This document shows positions 35,105-43,449 of a DNA stretch of 64,000 bases, piece by piece. The stretch is from Fredinandcohnia onubensis (GTDB lineage: Bacteria > Bacillota > Bacilli > Bacillales > Bacillaceae_L). How positions within the stretch are numbered: the first letter of the stretch is position 1; each line of letters begins with the position of its first letter. The stretch spans positions 1 through 64,000 of the forward strand of contig NZ_NSEA01000019.1 of the NCBI RefSeq assembly GCF_002734285.1, in the 5' to 3' direction. Below the pieces are notes generated by a model. That model searched no databases and was not told the DNA's origin. It saw only the letters and a list, made by a program, of their open reading frames with translations. The position numbers were made by a program, and so were the translations under genes.

Positions 35105-35665
35105 ATGACACGAAAGCATAGAATTTGGTTTCCTGGTGCTATGTATCATATCACTGCAAGGGGAAACCGGAGATCTTCACTTTTTAATCAACGCGATGAT
35201 TATCTTACCTATTTAGGAATCCTCGAGGACGTTCGCTCCATGTACCCCTTTCATCTTCATTCCTACTGCTTGATGACCAACCATATACATCTTCAAATCG
35301 AAACAACGAATTTCCATATTCAATTAATTATGAAAGAAATGCACTCTAGGTATGCCATTTATTTTAATAAGAAATATCATTATGATGGACATGTTTTCCA
35401 AGGACGATATGGAGCAGAGATAATCGATACAGATCAGTATTTTCTTGAAGTCAGTCGCTATATTCATCGTAATCCCCTTGAGGCAAAGATGGTGAAAAAC
35501 CTATCATCCTATGAATGGAGTAGTTATCCTAGCTATCTTAATCTAGTAGATAATCACCATGTATTTCCACGCAAAACACTTTCCTATTTTCAAGAACCAC
35601 TCACATTAAATTATAAGCACTTTGTTGAAAACCCTATAAAGAAAGAACAGGAGTTGTTAAAATGA
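35105..35665 (+). CDS. REP-associated tyrosine (Y1) transposase, RAYT family
   Basis: A 186-residue HUH-family single-strand transposase. HIH at residues 60-62 (LMTNHIHLQ) is the metal-binding motif; the catalytic Tyr is at about 119 in EVSRYIHRNP; the N-terminus RKHRIWFPGAMYHITARGN is the RAYT/IS200-like signature. RAYTs are usually single-copy, lack their own insertion-sequence ends, and act on short palindromic repeats (REPs). It has a strong AAGGAGGAG site, no flanking IS ends, and overlaps the comM start by four bases (ATGA). Four R2 copies lie within 1 kb upstream, making R2 its most likely repeat family. Confidence 0.9.
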   Translation: MTRKHRIWFPGAMYHITARGNRRSSLFNQRDDYLTYLGILEDVRSMYPFHLHSYCLMTNHIHLQIETTNFHIQLIMKEMHSRYAIYFNKKYHYDGHVFQGRYGAEIIDTDQYFLEVSRYIHRNPLEAKMVKNLSSYEWSSYPSYLNLVDNHHVFPRKTLSYFQEPLTLNYKHFVENPIKKEQELLK

Positions 35666-37214
35666 TTGCAAAGATCATGAGTATTGGCCTAAAAGGAGTT
35701 GAAGGCTATCGGGTTCAAGTTGAGGTCCAAACACTCGATGGCATGGAAGCATTTCTAATTGTCGGGCTGCCCGATGCCTCGGTTAAAGAGTCAAAGGAAA
35801 GGGTCTCTACAGCACTTCATTCATATGGCCACCAGTTAGTAGATCAGAAGACAGTTGTCAATCTCTCCCCATCTGAGCAGAAAAAGAATGGCCCCATCTT
35901 TGATTTACCTATGGCTATCGGAATTCTCAAAAGTACGGCTGTGATACGGGTTAAAATTCCGGCCACTACATGCTTTATTGGAGCATTATCATTAGATGGT
36001 TCCATTTTACCGTTTGAAGGTTTACTAGCAGCAGCTTTAGCCGCAAAAAAATTAGGGTTCACAATCGTATACATGCCATTCGTTCCAAATCTACCGGATA
36101 TCAAAATGGAGGGGCTCGATATTGTCTTTGTTTCCTCCCTTCATGAAGTCATTCAACATCTCTCCGGCCAAATGCTGATTCCTTTTCACTCTCCTCAACT
36201 TATACAAGATGATAGCATCGAATATGAAAAAGACTTCCAAGATATTATCGGTCATGAATTTGCAAAACGTGCGCTAGAAATCGCCGCTGCTGGGGAGATC
36301 ACGTTTTTATGGCAGGACCACCTGGATGTGGAAAAAGTTTGCTTGCTGAAACATTTCCGTCTATTTTACCGCCATTATCAAACGAGGCACAACTCGAAAA
36401 GGTAAGCTTGTATCAATTAGCAGGAAGCGAGGTTTTACAAATCAATCAACCATCTTACCGCAATCCTCATCATTCAGCATCTAGTGTATCGATTATCGGC
36501 GGTGGTCAAAACCCAAAGCCTGGTGAAATATCATTGGCCCACCGCGGGGTACTGTTTTTAGATGAAATGGCGGAGTTTTCTAAGAAAACATTAGACATGC
36601 TACGACAACCCATCGAAACACAGAAAGTCACCATCAGCAGAGCACGCTCAACTGTAACCTATCCAGCCGCCTTTCTTTTAATTGGCGCTATGAACCCTTG
36701 TCCCTGCGGCTATTTGGGGTCAAGTTCTCATTACTGTACATGCACTCCAAAACAAATCCAATTCTATCAAAACCGGATATCTGGCCCAATACGTGATCGA
36801 TTTGATATTACCTTATCCTTACAATCTATCAGTTTGGACATGAAGAGTAATGACCAAAGCGAGACATCCGAAATGATTAGGAAACGTGTCGTCAAAGCCC
36901 GTAATCGTCAATATGAAAGATACGACAAAGAAATTTGCAATGGACGAGTCTCATATGAATTGTTAATCAAGACAAGTAATCCATCAGAGAAAATCAAACA
37001 ACTCCTACAACAAATGGCACTCAAAAAGAAGTGGAGCAACCGAATCCAAGTGAAAATGATGCGACTAGCCCGTACAATATCAGACTTAAGAGAAGAAAAC
37101 CAAATATCAGAAGAGGCAATCTGGGAAGCAATGACCCTAAGTCGTTCCACCGATAACAACCGAATTGTGGGACAGAGGGACAGGTCCCGCGTCCCAGGTT
37201 CTAGGTCACATTGA
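35662..37214 (+). pseudogene. comM: ComM/YifB AAA+ helicase (Mg-chelatase family), one-base frameshift
   Basis: The first part (35662 to about 36299) encodes the N-terminal Lon-protease-like domain (IVGLPDASVKESKERV, VNLSPSEQKKNGPIFDLP) up to FAKRALEIAAAGE. The expected next codons GAG CAT CAC GTT TTT ATG appear as GAG ATC ACG: one C is missing near 36299. The other frame then continues as MAGPPGCGKSLLAETFP (Walker A), FLDEMAEF (Walker B), AMNPCPCGYLG and the C-terminal domain to 37214. The last dozen residues (RDRSRVPGSRSH) come from an R1 repeat, so the natural C-terminus is also altered. ComM drives branch migration in transformation. RAYT overlaps its start. Confidence 0.9.
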
Positions 37215-37217
37215 AGC
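36546..37217 (+). repeat. Left copy of a 0.67-kb direct duplication (comM 3' end + R1)
   Basis: Matches 41236-41907 base for base apart from scattered substitutions and with no insertion or deletion (constant offset 4690). Both copies start at GGGGTA.TGTTTTTAGATG and extend through the R1 repeat. Confidence 0.95.
37169..37196. repeat. R1 palindromic repeat, copy d (coding in part)
   Basis: GGGACAGAGGGACAGGTCCC then GCGTCCC; encodes the final residues of the comM reading frame. Confidence 0.85.
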
Positions 37218-37240
37218 CAGGAAAAATCCCCAAAGTATTT
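37205..37240. repeat. R3 repeat, copy a (degenerate)
   Basis: GTCACATTGAAGCCAGGAAA resembles the R3 core GTCACAGTGACGCCCCGAA. Directly after R1 copy d. Confidence 0.5.
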
Positions 37241-37420
37241 AGAGAAAGATGGTCTGTTCGTCCGACCCCAAAGATATCATAGGACAAATGAATATTAGGG
37301 TACTATTAATTTATTTTTACCAGTACTACGGTCTTTTCAAAAGAAGCGTGTATTATTAAATGGTTTGACCAGGAGGAGACAAATGTAGGAGATTGTAGGG
37401 TACCTGATCATGTTCAGGAA

Positions 37421-37627
37421 ATGAATGATTCAATACACCAACCCACTCCTAATCAAGAATTGTCTGAAGCTCCCACACAAAAGGGGGTACCTAAATTGAA
37501 TCAGACTTTAGAGAAGGAAAGTGAAGTTCAACAAACGGATCCGGCAACTTTTTATCAAAATGTTAAAAAGGAATTTAATCTTTACGCTAATCAGCTTAAT
37601 CGCCAAGTAGAGAGAAAAAAGGATTAA
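37421..37627 (+). CDS. Small protein preceding the serine recombinase
   Basis: A 68-residue hydrophilic protein (EFNLYANQLNRQVERKKD at the end), not recognised. The frame is open further upstream to about 37370, where an AGGAGGAG ribosome site is followed by ATG-TAG in another frame, so the natural start may be damaged. The stop TAA lies in the same frame as the recombinase coding sequence that follows. Small helper ORFs are common before serine recombinases. Confidence 0.5.
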   Translation: MNDSIHQPTPNQELSEAPTQKGVPKLNQTLEKESEVQQTDPATFYQNVKKEFNLYANQLNRQVERKKD

Positions 37628-39211
37628 ACTAAAATACGGACAGCTGCTTATGCCAGAATCAGTACAGAAGTACCGCACCAATTAGGCAGTTTGGAAACGC
37701 AGATCGCATACTACACATATTACAATTTAAAAGATCCAGATCAATCGCTTGTCAAAGTGTACGCTGATAAAGGAGTAAGTGGAACGACAACAGAACATCG
37801 AGCAGAATTCCAACGTTTAATCGAGGATTGTAAAAAAGGAAAAATTGATCGGATTATTACTAAGTCAGTTTCAAGGTTTGCAAGAAATAAAGTTGATGTG
37901 CTTGAGACGGTGCGTATGCTAAAAGCAATGAAGCCTCCGGTCGAGGTGGTATTTCAAAAAGAGAATATACGAACTTTAGATGAAGATGGCGAAGTGATGC
38001 TGACGGTATATAGTGGACTGGCTCAAGAAGAAAGCAGAAGCCTTGCAGAATCAGTAGCTTGGGGAAAGCGTAGGTTAGCGGAGCGAGGTCAGTTTAAAAC
38101 AAAGTATGCAAGGTACGGCTATGATTACAATGAAGATGGGAATCTGGCCGTCAACCCAGAGCAAGCCGAGGTGATTCACCGCATTTTTCGTGAGCTTTTA
38201 GCAGGAAAAACGACAAATCAAATATGTATTGAATTGACTGAAGACGGCATTGAAACAGCCAGAGGAAGAAAGAAGTGGCATAGTACCTCGATGGATAGCA
38301 TGATTACTAACCCGATATACTGTGGAGACTTTGTGTACCAGCGATATTACGTAACAGACACATTATCGGGAAGACAGGCTGAAAGCAGAGGTGAACTGCC
38401 TCAGTACACAATAAGGGATCACCATCCGGCAATCGTGAGTCGGGAAGATTGGGAAGCGGCTCAACAAATTATGAACAATCGAAGTGAGAATAGAAAAGGA
38501 AGTAAAAAAAGGCCTCACGACCGCCAAGAGTTCTTTAACATATTTCATTGCTCCGAATGTGGAGCACCGGTAATTCACGTAAGAAGTTCAAAAGGTGGCG
38601 TTCATTACTGGCGGTGCAGAACTGCCGAGAAAAAGTATGTTGAAGAAACTTGTGAAGTACGTGGATTTAGAGAAATATCGATGGAACATACCTTTATGGC
38701 ACTTTTACAAGAAATGAAAAATAATGAAGGGGTTAAGGATGATATTAGGCAAGCGTTCAAAGACCATGCCCCTGATGACGACGAACGAAAGAGGATAGAA
38801 CAAGTTAAGGAAGAGATGCAGCAATTATATTACCAGCTCTACGATACGGTAGAGGAAGGTGAAAAGCATGGCGGCGATCCAAACCAAATAAAGGCTATAA
38901 CGGACCAGATTGTGGAGTTGCAAAATCAGATTTATGAATTTGAGGACAGAGAACAAAAGGGTCATGAAGCGGAAAAAGACCTAGCATGGTTTCTGGAAGA
39001 ATTAGAAGCCATTCAGGAATTCAAGCCAGACAAAGAACGGATTGAATTCCGGCCAGATATTTTCAGCCGAATAGTTGAAAAGGGAGTCATTCATCCAGAC
39101 GGAAGGATTGTCTACGATTTGAAATTTGGCTTGCAGCTGACCGCGATTGGAAATGAAAAGATGGCCTGGCGGTTGAGGAAGAAGGGCAAACCTCGTAAGA
39201 AGAAAAAGTGA
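37628..39211 (+). CDS. Large serine recombinase (start codon not recognisable)
   Basis: A resolvase-type recombinase of about 527 residues. Catalytic Ser is in AAYARISTEVP (Ser codon 37661-37663); other marks are YADKGVSGTT, RIITKSVSRFARN, the recombinase domain with FVYQRYYVTD, a zinc ribbon with FHCSECGAPVIHVRSS and WRCRTAEKK, and a coiled coil. Coding similarity begins right after the TAA at 37625-37627 as KIRTAAYARIST, yet there is no ATG, GTG or TTG before it. The first usable start, TTG 37691, would drop the catalytic Ser. The start was probably lost by a small deletion, or a non-standard start or readthrough is used. It presumably integrated this module. Confidence 0.8.
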   Translation, partial: TKIRTAAYARISTEVPHQLGSLETQIAYYTYYNLKDPDQSLVKVYADKGVSGTTTEHRAEFQRLIEDCKKGKIDRIITKSVSRFARNKVDVLETVRMLKAMKPPVEVVFQKENIRTLDEDGEVMLTVYSGLAQEESRSLAESVAWGKRRLAERGQFKTKYARYGYDYNEDGNLAVNPEQAEVIHRIFRELLAGKTTNQICIELTEDGIETARGRKKWHSTSMDSMITNPIYCGDFVYQRYYVTDTLSGRQAESRGELPQYTIRDHHPAIVSREDWEAAQQIMNNRSENRKGSKKRPHDRQEFFNIFHCSECGAPVIHVRSSKGGVHYWRCRTAEKKYVEETCEVRGFREISMEHTFMALLQEMKNNEGVKDDIRQAFKDHAPDDDERKRIEQVKEEMQQLYYQLYDTVEEGEKHGGDPNQIKAITDQIVELQNQIYEFEDREQKGHEAEKDLAWFLEELEAIQEFKPDKERIEFRPDIFSRIVEKGVIHPDGRIVYDLKFGLQLTAIGNEKMAWRLRKKGKPRKKKK

Positions 39212-39226
39212 ATATAGTTCAAACAT

Positions 39227-39268
39227 AAACCACTGAGTTAGCTTAATCTGCTACTTGGTGGTTTTTTT
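39227..39268 (+). terminator. Terminator of the serine recombinase gene
   Basis: AAACCACTGAGTTAGC...GCTACTTGGTGGTTTTTTT. Closely related hairpins stand at 58166 and 59717. Confidence 0.88.
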
Positions 39269-39428
39269 GTCGTTATTTAGGAATAACAATCCCAAAATAC
39301 TTACATTTTTTTACGAAAAACCACAAAAACAGAATTATCTAATGTAAAATGTATTTGTTATGTAAGCTGTATTTAGTCATTTATTTCTATATTAACCTTT
39401 ACTGTAATTTTTATGCATAAAGCATATA

Positions 39429-39944
39429 TTGCCAAAATGGGTATCAATTGATACCAAAAATGTTGCTAATGGATATTGGGAGTGTTATAATAAAAACAAA
39501 GAGTCAAGACTAAGTAAACGAATTGAAGATAGATTTGAGGTTGTAACATATTTAGACAGGTTAAAATACGCTATAGAGAGCGGTTCAGTAAAAATTAACT
39601 TTCAAAAAAATCGAAGAGTGGATGAGGAAAGGGACCAAAAGTATACCAATAGATATACAATGGCCCATTTGTTTCCTGATGAAGATGAAGTAGAAGCCTT
39701 AAAAAGAGAACTTTCACTTTTAACTGTTGAAGATTACATTGAAACCGTAAAGGACCTCAGATTTCCCAATTATTCAGAGATGCGAGTATTTGGAAAGGAA
39801 TATGTTAATGAGGATGTTTATATAAAAATCAGAGTGGAACTACTAAACACTACGCATGTTGCGGGTGACAGTTTTATTTTGGTTATGTCCTTTCATTTTG
39901 CAGAGATTCCATTTAAGGAAGAAGACTTTCCTTATAGAAAGTAA
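39429..39944 (+). CDS. Unrecognised protein, candidate toxin of a Panacea-type pair
   Basis: A 171-residue protein I cannot place. It is charged, with two parts: an N-terminal region with WVSIDTKNVANGYWECYNKN and a C-terminal beta-rich region (KIRVELLNTTHV, DSFILVMSFHFAEIPFKEED). The TTG start at 39429 has no good ribosome site, as often seen for leaderless or weakly translated toxin genes. It ends 11 bases before a Panacea-domain protein, a family whose neighbours are typically toxins of very varied fold. Toxicity is an inference from this position only. Confidence 0.55.
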   Translation: MPKWVSIDTKNVANGYWECYNKNKESRLSKRIEDRFEVVTYLDRLKYAIESGSVKINFQKNRRVDEERDQKYTNRYTMAHLFPDEDEVEALKRELSLLTVEDYIETVKDLRFPNYSEMRVFGKEYVNEDVYIKIRVELLNTTHVAGDSFILVMSFHFAEIPFKEEDFPYRK

Positions 39945-39955
39945 AGGTGAGTATA

Positions 39956-40978
39956 ATGAAAATATTAAAAAGTGAAAAGAAACTTTGCCTACTTTGTATG
40001 GAAGAGCATGTGGTCGAAACAGTTGAAGTGACTGATCATGAAATTTTTAAAGGTGAAGAAGTTAGCTTTATCGCTCATTATGAGTATTGTTCTGCTACGG
40101 AAGATTTTCTAGAGACGGAAGAAATGATAAAAGCTAATAGTCTAGCGATGAAAGATGCATACCGAGAGAAGTTAGGATTGTTAACCTCAAGTGAGATCGA
40201 TGACATTAGAAAGAAATATGACATTAGTCAAAAAGATTTTTCTGAAGTCTTAGGTTGGGGAAGAGCAACCATTACAAGGTATGAAAATCATCAAGTACAA
40301 GACCGTGCCCATGATGATGTTTTAAGGAAAATTAGTTCCGACCCAAAGTGGTTTATAGAAAAACTACATGAAGCAAAGGAACAAGATAAAATATCAGAAA
40401 GAGCCTATTTAAAGTCTTTACATGAAGCAAATGAACAATATAAAAAAAAGAAAAATCAATATCTTATAGATTCAATTTACGCTAGTTATGCGGATTATGA
40501 AGACCCAATAACTAGGGGGAATTCAAATCTTAATTTAAAAAAAGTAATTGAAATGATTAATTATCTTTCAGAAAAGGTAAATAGTCTTCACAAAGTAAAG
40601 CTTATGAAAATGCTATGGTATTCCGATATAGTACACTTTAAGAGACAAGAAAAATCGATAAGTGGTCTTGTCTATAACGCTCTTCCAATGGGGGCTGTTC
40701 CTGAGGGCTACGACCAAATCGTATTATTAGATGGTGTTCACTTTGATACAGTTCAATACGGTGAAAATATTGGGTATAAGTTTAAACCATCACCAGGGTT
40801 CGAAATTACGGAGTTAACAGAAGAGGAAATACAGACTCTAGACCATATAATTTCAGAGGTTGGCAATTTAACTACTGATGAAATTGTTCATAAGATGCAT
40901 GAAGAAGAAGCATATAAGCATACTGCAAGTAATAGCCCTATATCTTATTCATTTGCAAAAGATTTATCAATCGATTAA
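39956..40978 (+). CDS. Antitoxin-like regulator: YgiT-type zinc finger, XRE helix-turn-helix, Panacea (SocA/DUF4065) domain
   Basis: A 340-residue protein. N-terminal CLLCMEEHVVETVEV with a later Cys resembles the MqsA/YgiT zinc finger; residues about 70-120 form an XRE-type HTH (YDISQKDFSEVLGWGRATITRYENH); residues about 175-320 match the Panacea/DUF4065 fold (KVKLMKMLWYSDIVHFKRQ, SGLVYNALPMGAVPEGYDQI, ITELTEEEIQTLDHIISEV). Such proteins serve as antitoxins in PanAT pairs and repress their own operon. The upstream unknown ORF is the expected partner. ATG 39956 follows AAAGGTGAG. Confidence 0.85.
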   Translation: MKILKSEKKLCLLCMEEHVVETVEVTDHEIFKGEEVSFIAHYEYCSATEDFLETEEMIKANSLAMKDAYREKLGLLTSSEIDDIRKKYDISQKDFSEVLGWGRATITRYENHQVQDRAHDDVLRKISSDPKWFIEKLHEAKEQDKISERAYLKSLHEANEQYKKKKNQYLIDSIYASYADYEDPITRGNSNLNLKKVIEMINYLSEKVNSLHKVKLMKMLWYSDIVHFKRQEKSISGLVYNALPMGAVPEGYDQIVLLDGVHFDTVQYGENIGYKFKPSPGFEITELTEEEIQTLDHIISEVGNLTTDEIVHKMHEEEAYKHTASNSPISYSFAKDLSID

Positions 40979-41050
40979 TAAGGGGTATGGCGTGGTTTAT
41001 TCCTATACCTATATAATAGAAGAAACTAGTTCAATAAAGTTTGAAATTCA

Positions 41051-41082
41051 GTCCGTCACTAAAAAGTGGTGGGCTTTTTTGT
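41051..41082 (+). terminator. Terminator of the toxin-antitoxin-like pair
   Basis: CCGTCACT-aaaa-AGTGGTGGG followed by CTTTTTTG. Confidence 0.82.
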
Positions 41083-41146
41083 TTGCCTTCATTTATAAAT
41101 ACATCTATAACGCATAGTATCTATTTTTGCAAAAACATCATTATAT

Positions 41147-41225
41147 AAAGATAAAAAAGGCGAATTAGATACAATATATAGTGTTTTTACGTTGGTTTTA
41201 ATTCTATATATAGTTTTTTATCTTT
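41147..41225. repeat. Nested inverted repeats at the right edge of the recombinase module
   Basis: Outer arms AAAGATAAAAAA (41147-41158) and TTTTTTATCTTT (41214-41225); inner arms ATATATAG (41174-41181) and CTATATAT (41204-41211). They end 10 bases before the second comM fragment, so could be recombinase or end-recognition sites. Confidence 0.5.
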
Positions 41226-41235
41226 ATCGAATCAT

Positions 41236-41907
41236 GGGGTATTGTTTTTAGATGAAATGGCGGAGTTTTCTAAGAAAACATTAGACATGCTACGACAACC
41301 CATCGAAACACAAAAAGTCACCATCAGCAGAGCTCGCTCAACTGTAACCTATCCAGCCGCCTTTCTTTTAATTGGCGCTATGAACCCTTGTCCTTGTGGC
41401 TATCTAGGTTCGAGTTCCCATTACTGTACATGCACTCCAAAACAAATCCAATCCTATCAAAACCGAATCTCAGGCCCTATACGTGACCGATTTGATATCT
41501 CCCTATCCTTACAATCTATCAGTTTGGATATGAAGAGTAATGACCAAAGCGAGACATCCGAAATGATTAGGAAACGTGTCGTCAAAGCCCGTAATCGTCA
41601 ATATGAAAGATACGACAAAGAAATTTGTAATGGGAGGGTCTCGTATGAGTTGTTAATAAAAACGAGTAATCCATCAGAGAAAATCAAACAACTCCTACAA
41701 CAAATGGCACTCAAAAAGAAGTGGAGCAACCGAATCCAAGTGAAAATGATGCGCCTTGCCCGTACAATTTCGGATTTAAGAGAAGAAAACCAAATATCAG
41801 AAGAGGCAATCTGGGAAGCAATGACCCTAAATCGCTCCACTGACAACAACCTAATTGTGGGTCAGAGGGACAGGTCCCGCGTCCAAGGTTCTAGATCAAA
41901 GTGACGC
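41236..41907 (+). pseudogene. comM: Second copy of the comM 3' end
   Basis: Encodes the C-terminal 220 residues of ComM from VLFLDEMAEF to the same R1-derived tail (RDRSRVQGSRSK). It differs from the copy at 36546-37217 by scattered, mostly silent changes and no indels. It has no start and no N-terminal domain. It represents one flank of the inserted recombinase module. Confidence 0.92.
41859..41886. repeat. R1 palindromic repeat, copy e
   Basis: GGGTCAGAGGGACAGGTCCC then GCGTCC; duplicate of copy d, carried along with the comM fragment. Confidence 0.85.
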
Positions 41908-41960
41908 CCGGAAACTCCCCAGGAATTTAGGTCACAGTGACGCCTTGAATTTTGCCGAAG
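41896..41960. repeat. R3 repeat, copies b (two in tandem, degenerate)
   Basis: TCAAAGTGACGCCCGGAAAC then GTCACAGTGACGCCTTGAAT with TGCCGAAGG. Confidence 0.65.
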
Positions 41961-41995
41961 GTTGGGGAGCAATATTTGATTCCTAAAAGTATGTA

Positions 41996-42030
41996 GCAAA
42001 AAGGGCGTCTATTTTATGACGCCTTTTGTT
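41996..42030 (+). terminator. Hairpin after the comM fragment
   Basis: AAAGGGCGTC-tattttat-GACGCCTTTTGTTTG. Confidence 0.75.
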
Positions 42031-42123
42031 TGTTAAGAGAACTGCTGAGGAGAGAACGGAGAGACGAGAACAGTCACAACAAGTGAAAATATACAATATT
42101 AAAAAGCCTCTAAGGGCCTTTAA

Positions 42124-42163
42124 CAAAAACAGGAATCCCACATACGGGATTCCTGCAGCTTTT
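42124..42163 (-). terminator. Terminator of the hutU-hutI operon
   Basis: CAGGAATCCCGTATGTGGGATTCCTG on the minus strand followed by TTTTTG. Confidence 0.92.
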
Positions 42164-42175
42164 TTTAAATGTTAT

Positions 42176-43444
42176 TCATTGTAAAACGCCGTCTTTTAGA
42201 ACAACTTTTCCACTCTTTATTACAACATCAGTATGATTCATACCATAAAAATATTGGAGTTGCTTATAGTTCGCTACATTTAAAATGACTACGTCAGCCT
42301 TTTTTCCTTCTTCCAGAGTACCGATATCATCACCTTTATTAATTGCATAGGCAGCATTAATTGTCGTTGCGGTAATCACTTCCTCAAGTGTGAGTCCCAT
42401 ATTCATACAAGCTAAATTCATAATAAATGGTAGACTAATTGTTGGCGACGAGCCTGGATTAAAATCGGTAGATATCGCTACAGGTACACCTTTGTCAATC
42501 ATGAGGCGTCCACGTGCAAAAGGAGCTTTTAAGAAAAAGGCAGTACCGGGTAATAAAACGGCAATCGTTCCTGCTTGTGCCATTTTTTGAATCCCTTCAT
42601 CGGAAGCTACAAGCAAATGCTCAGCAGAAATGGCCCCAACCTCGGCAGCAAGTTCTGCTCCTTCATAAGGTTCAATCTCGTCTGCATGTATTTTTGGAAT
42701 CAATCCATATTGCTTACCGGCTTCTAGTATGCGCCGTGACTGTTCAGGGGTAAAAACACCTTTTTCACAGAAAACGTCATTGAATATCGCCAAATTTTCT
42801 TCGGCAACTTTCGGAAGCATTTCATTAATAACGATATCCACATATTCGTCTTCACGACCCTTAAGGTCTGTTGGAACTGCATGTGCTCCCATAAAAGTAC
42901 TGATGACATCAACAACATGTGTCTCTTGTAGCATTTTCGCAACTGTTAGCTGCTTTCTTTCATTTTCCCAATCTAGGCCATAGCCACTTTTAGCTTCTAC
43001 AGTTGTAACACCGTACTTTAAAAATTCATTTAGATGCTGATACGATTTATTGTATAATTCTTCGAGGCTTCCTTGGCGCGTGCTCGTTGTCGTTGCATGA
43101 ATTCCGCCACCAGCATTCATGATTTCCATATAGGTAGCACCATTTAAACGCATATTGAATTCATTTTCTCGAGTACCACCATGCACTAAATGGGTGTGAC
43201 AATCTATTAGGCCAGGCATTACAACCTTTCCAGTTGCGTCAATGATTTCTGCTTCCATTACTAAATTTGAATATTCCCTTTGGATATCTTCCAACAAACC
43301 CACCGCTACAATACGGTCTTTGTCTAACAGAACGCTAGCTTTTTCAATAATCCCTATTTCTCTCATTGCTTCTTTTATGCGGGGACCTTTATTAGTACCT
43401 TTTAAAGTAATGACTTCATTTGCATTTTGTATTAGTATAGCCAT
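42176..43444 (-). CDS. hutI: Imidazolonepropionase
   Basis: A 422-residue metal-dependent amidohydrolase opening imidazolone-5-propionate to N-formimino-L-glutamate. VMPGLIDCHTHLVHGGTRENEF gives the HxH metal site, EAKSGYGL the substrate site, KIHADEIEPYEGA further ligands and STDFNPGSSPT the catalytic Asp region. Start behind GAGGTTGA; only five bases separate it from hutU. Third step of histidine breakdown, acting on the product of HutU. Confidence 0.96.
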   Translation of the reverse strand: MAILIQNANEVITLKGTNKGPRIKEAMREIGIIEKASVLLDKDRIVAVGLLEDIQREYSNLVMEAEIIDATGKVVMPGLIDCHTHLVHGGTRENEFNMRLNGATYMEIMNAGGGIHATTTSTRQGSLEELYNKSYQHLNEFLKYGVTTVEAKSGYGLDWENERKQLTVAKMLQETHVVDVISTFMGAHAVPTDLKGREDEYVDIVINEMLPKVAEENLAIFNDVFCEKGVFTPEQSRRILEAGKQYGLIPKIHADEIEPYEGAELAAEVGAISAEHLLVASDEGIQKMAQAGTIAVLLPGTAFFLKAPFARGRLMIDKGVPVAISTDFNPGSSPTISLPFIMNLACMNMGLTLEEVITATTINAAYAINKGDDIGTLEEGKKADVVILNVANYKQLQYFYGMNHTDVVIKSGKVVLKDGVLQ

Positions 43445-43449
43445 TCAAA

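Noticed and set aside
35105..35665. An IS200/IS605 insertion sequence
   Set aside because: No insertion-sequence end hairpins or tnpB next to it, and the start-stop overlap with comM fits a resident RAYT gene rather than a mobile IS.
41147..41225. Nested inverted repeats as a transcription terminator
   Set aside because: Arms are almost pure A/T and the arms are far apart; better explained as a recombination-related or chance structure.
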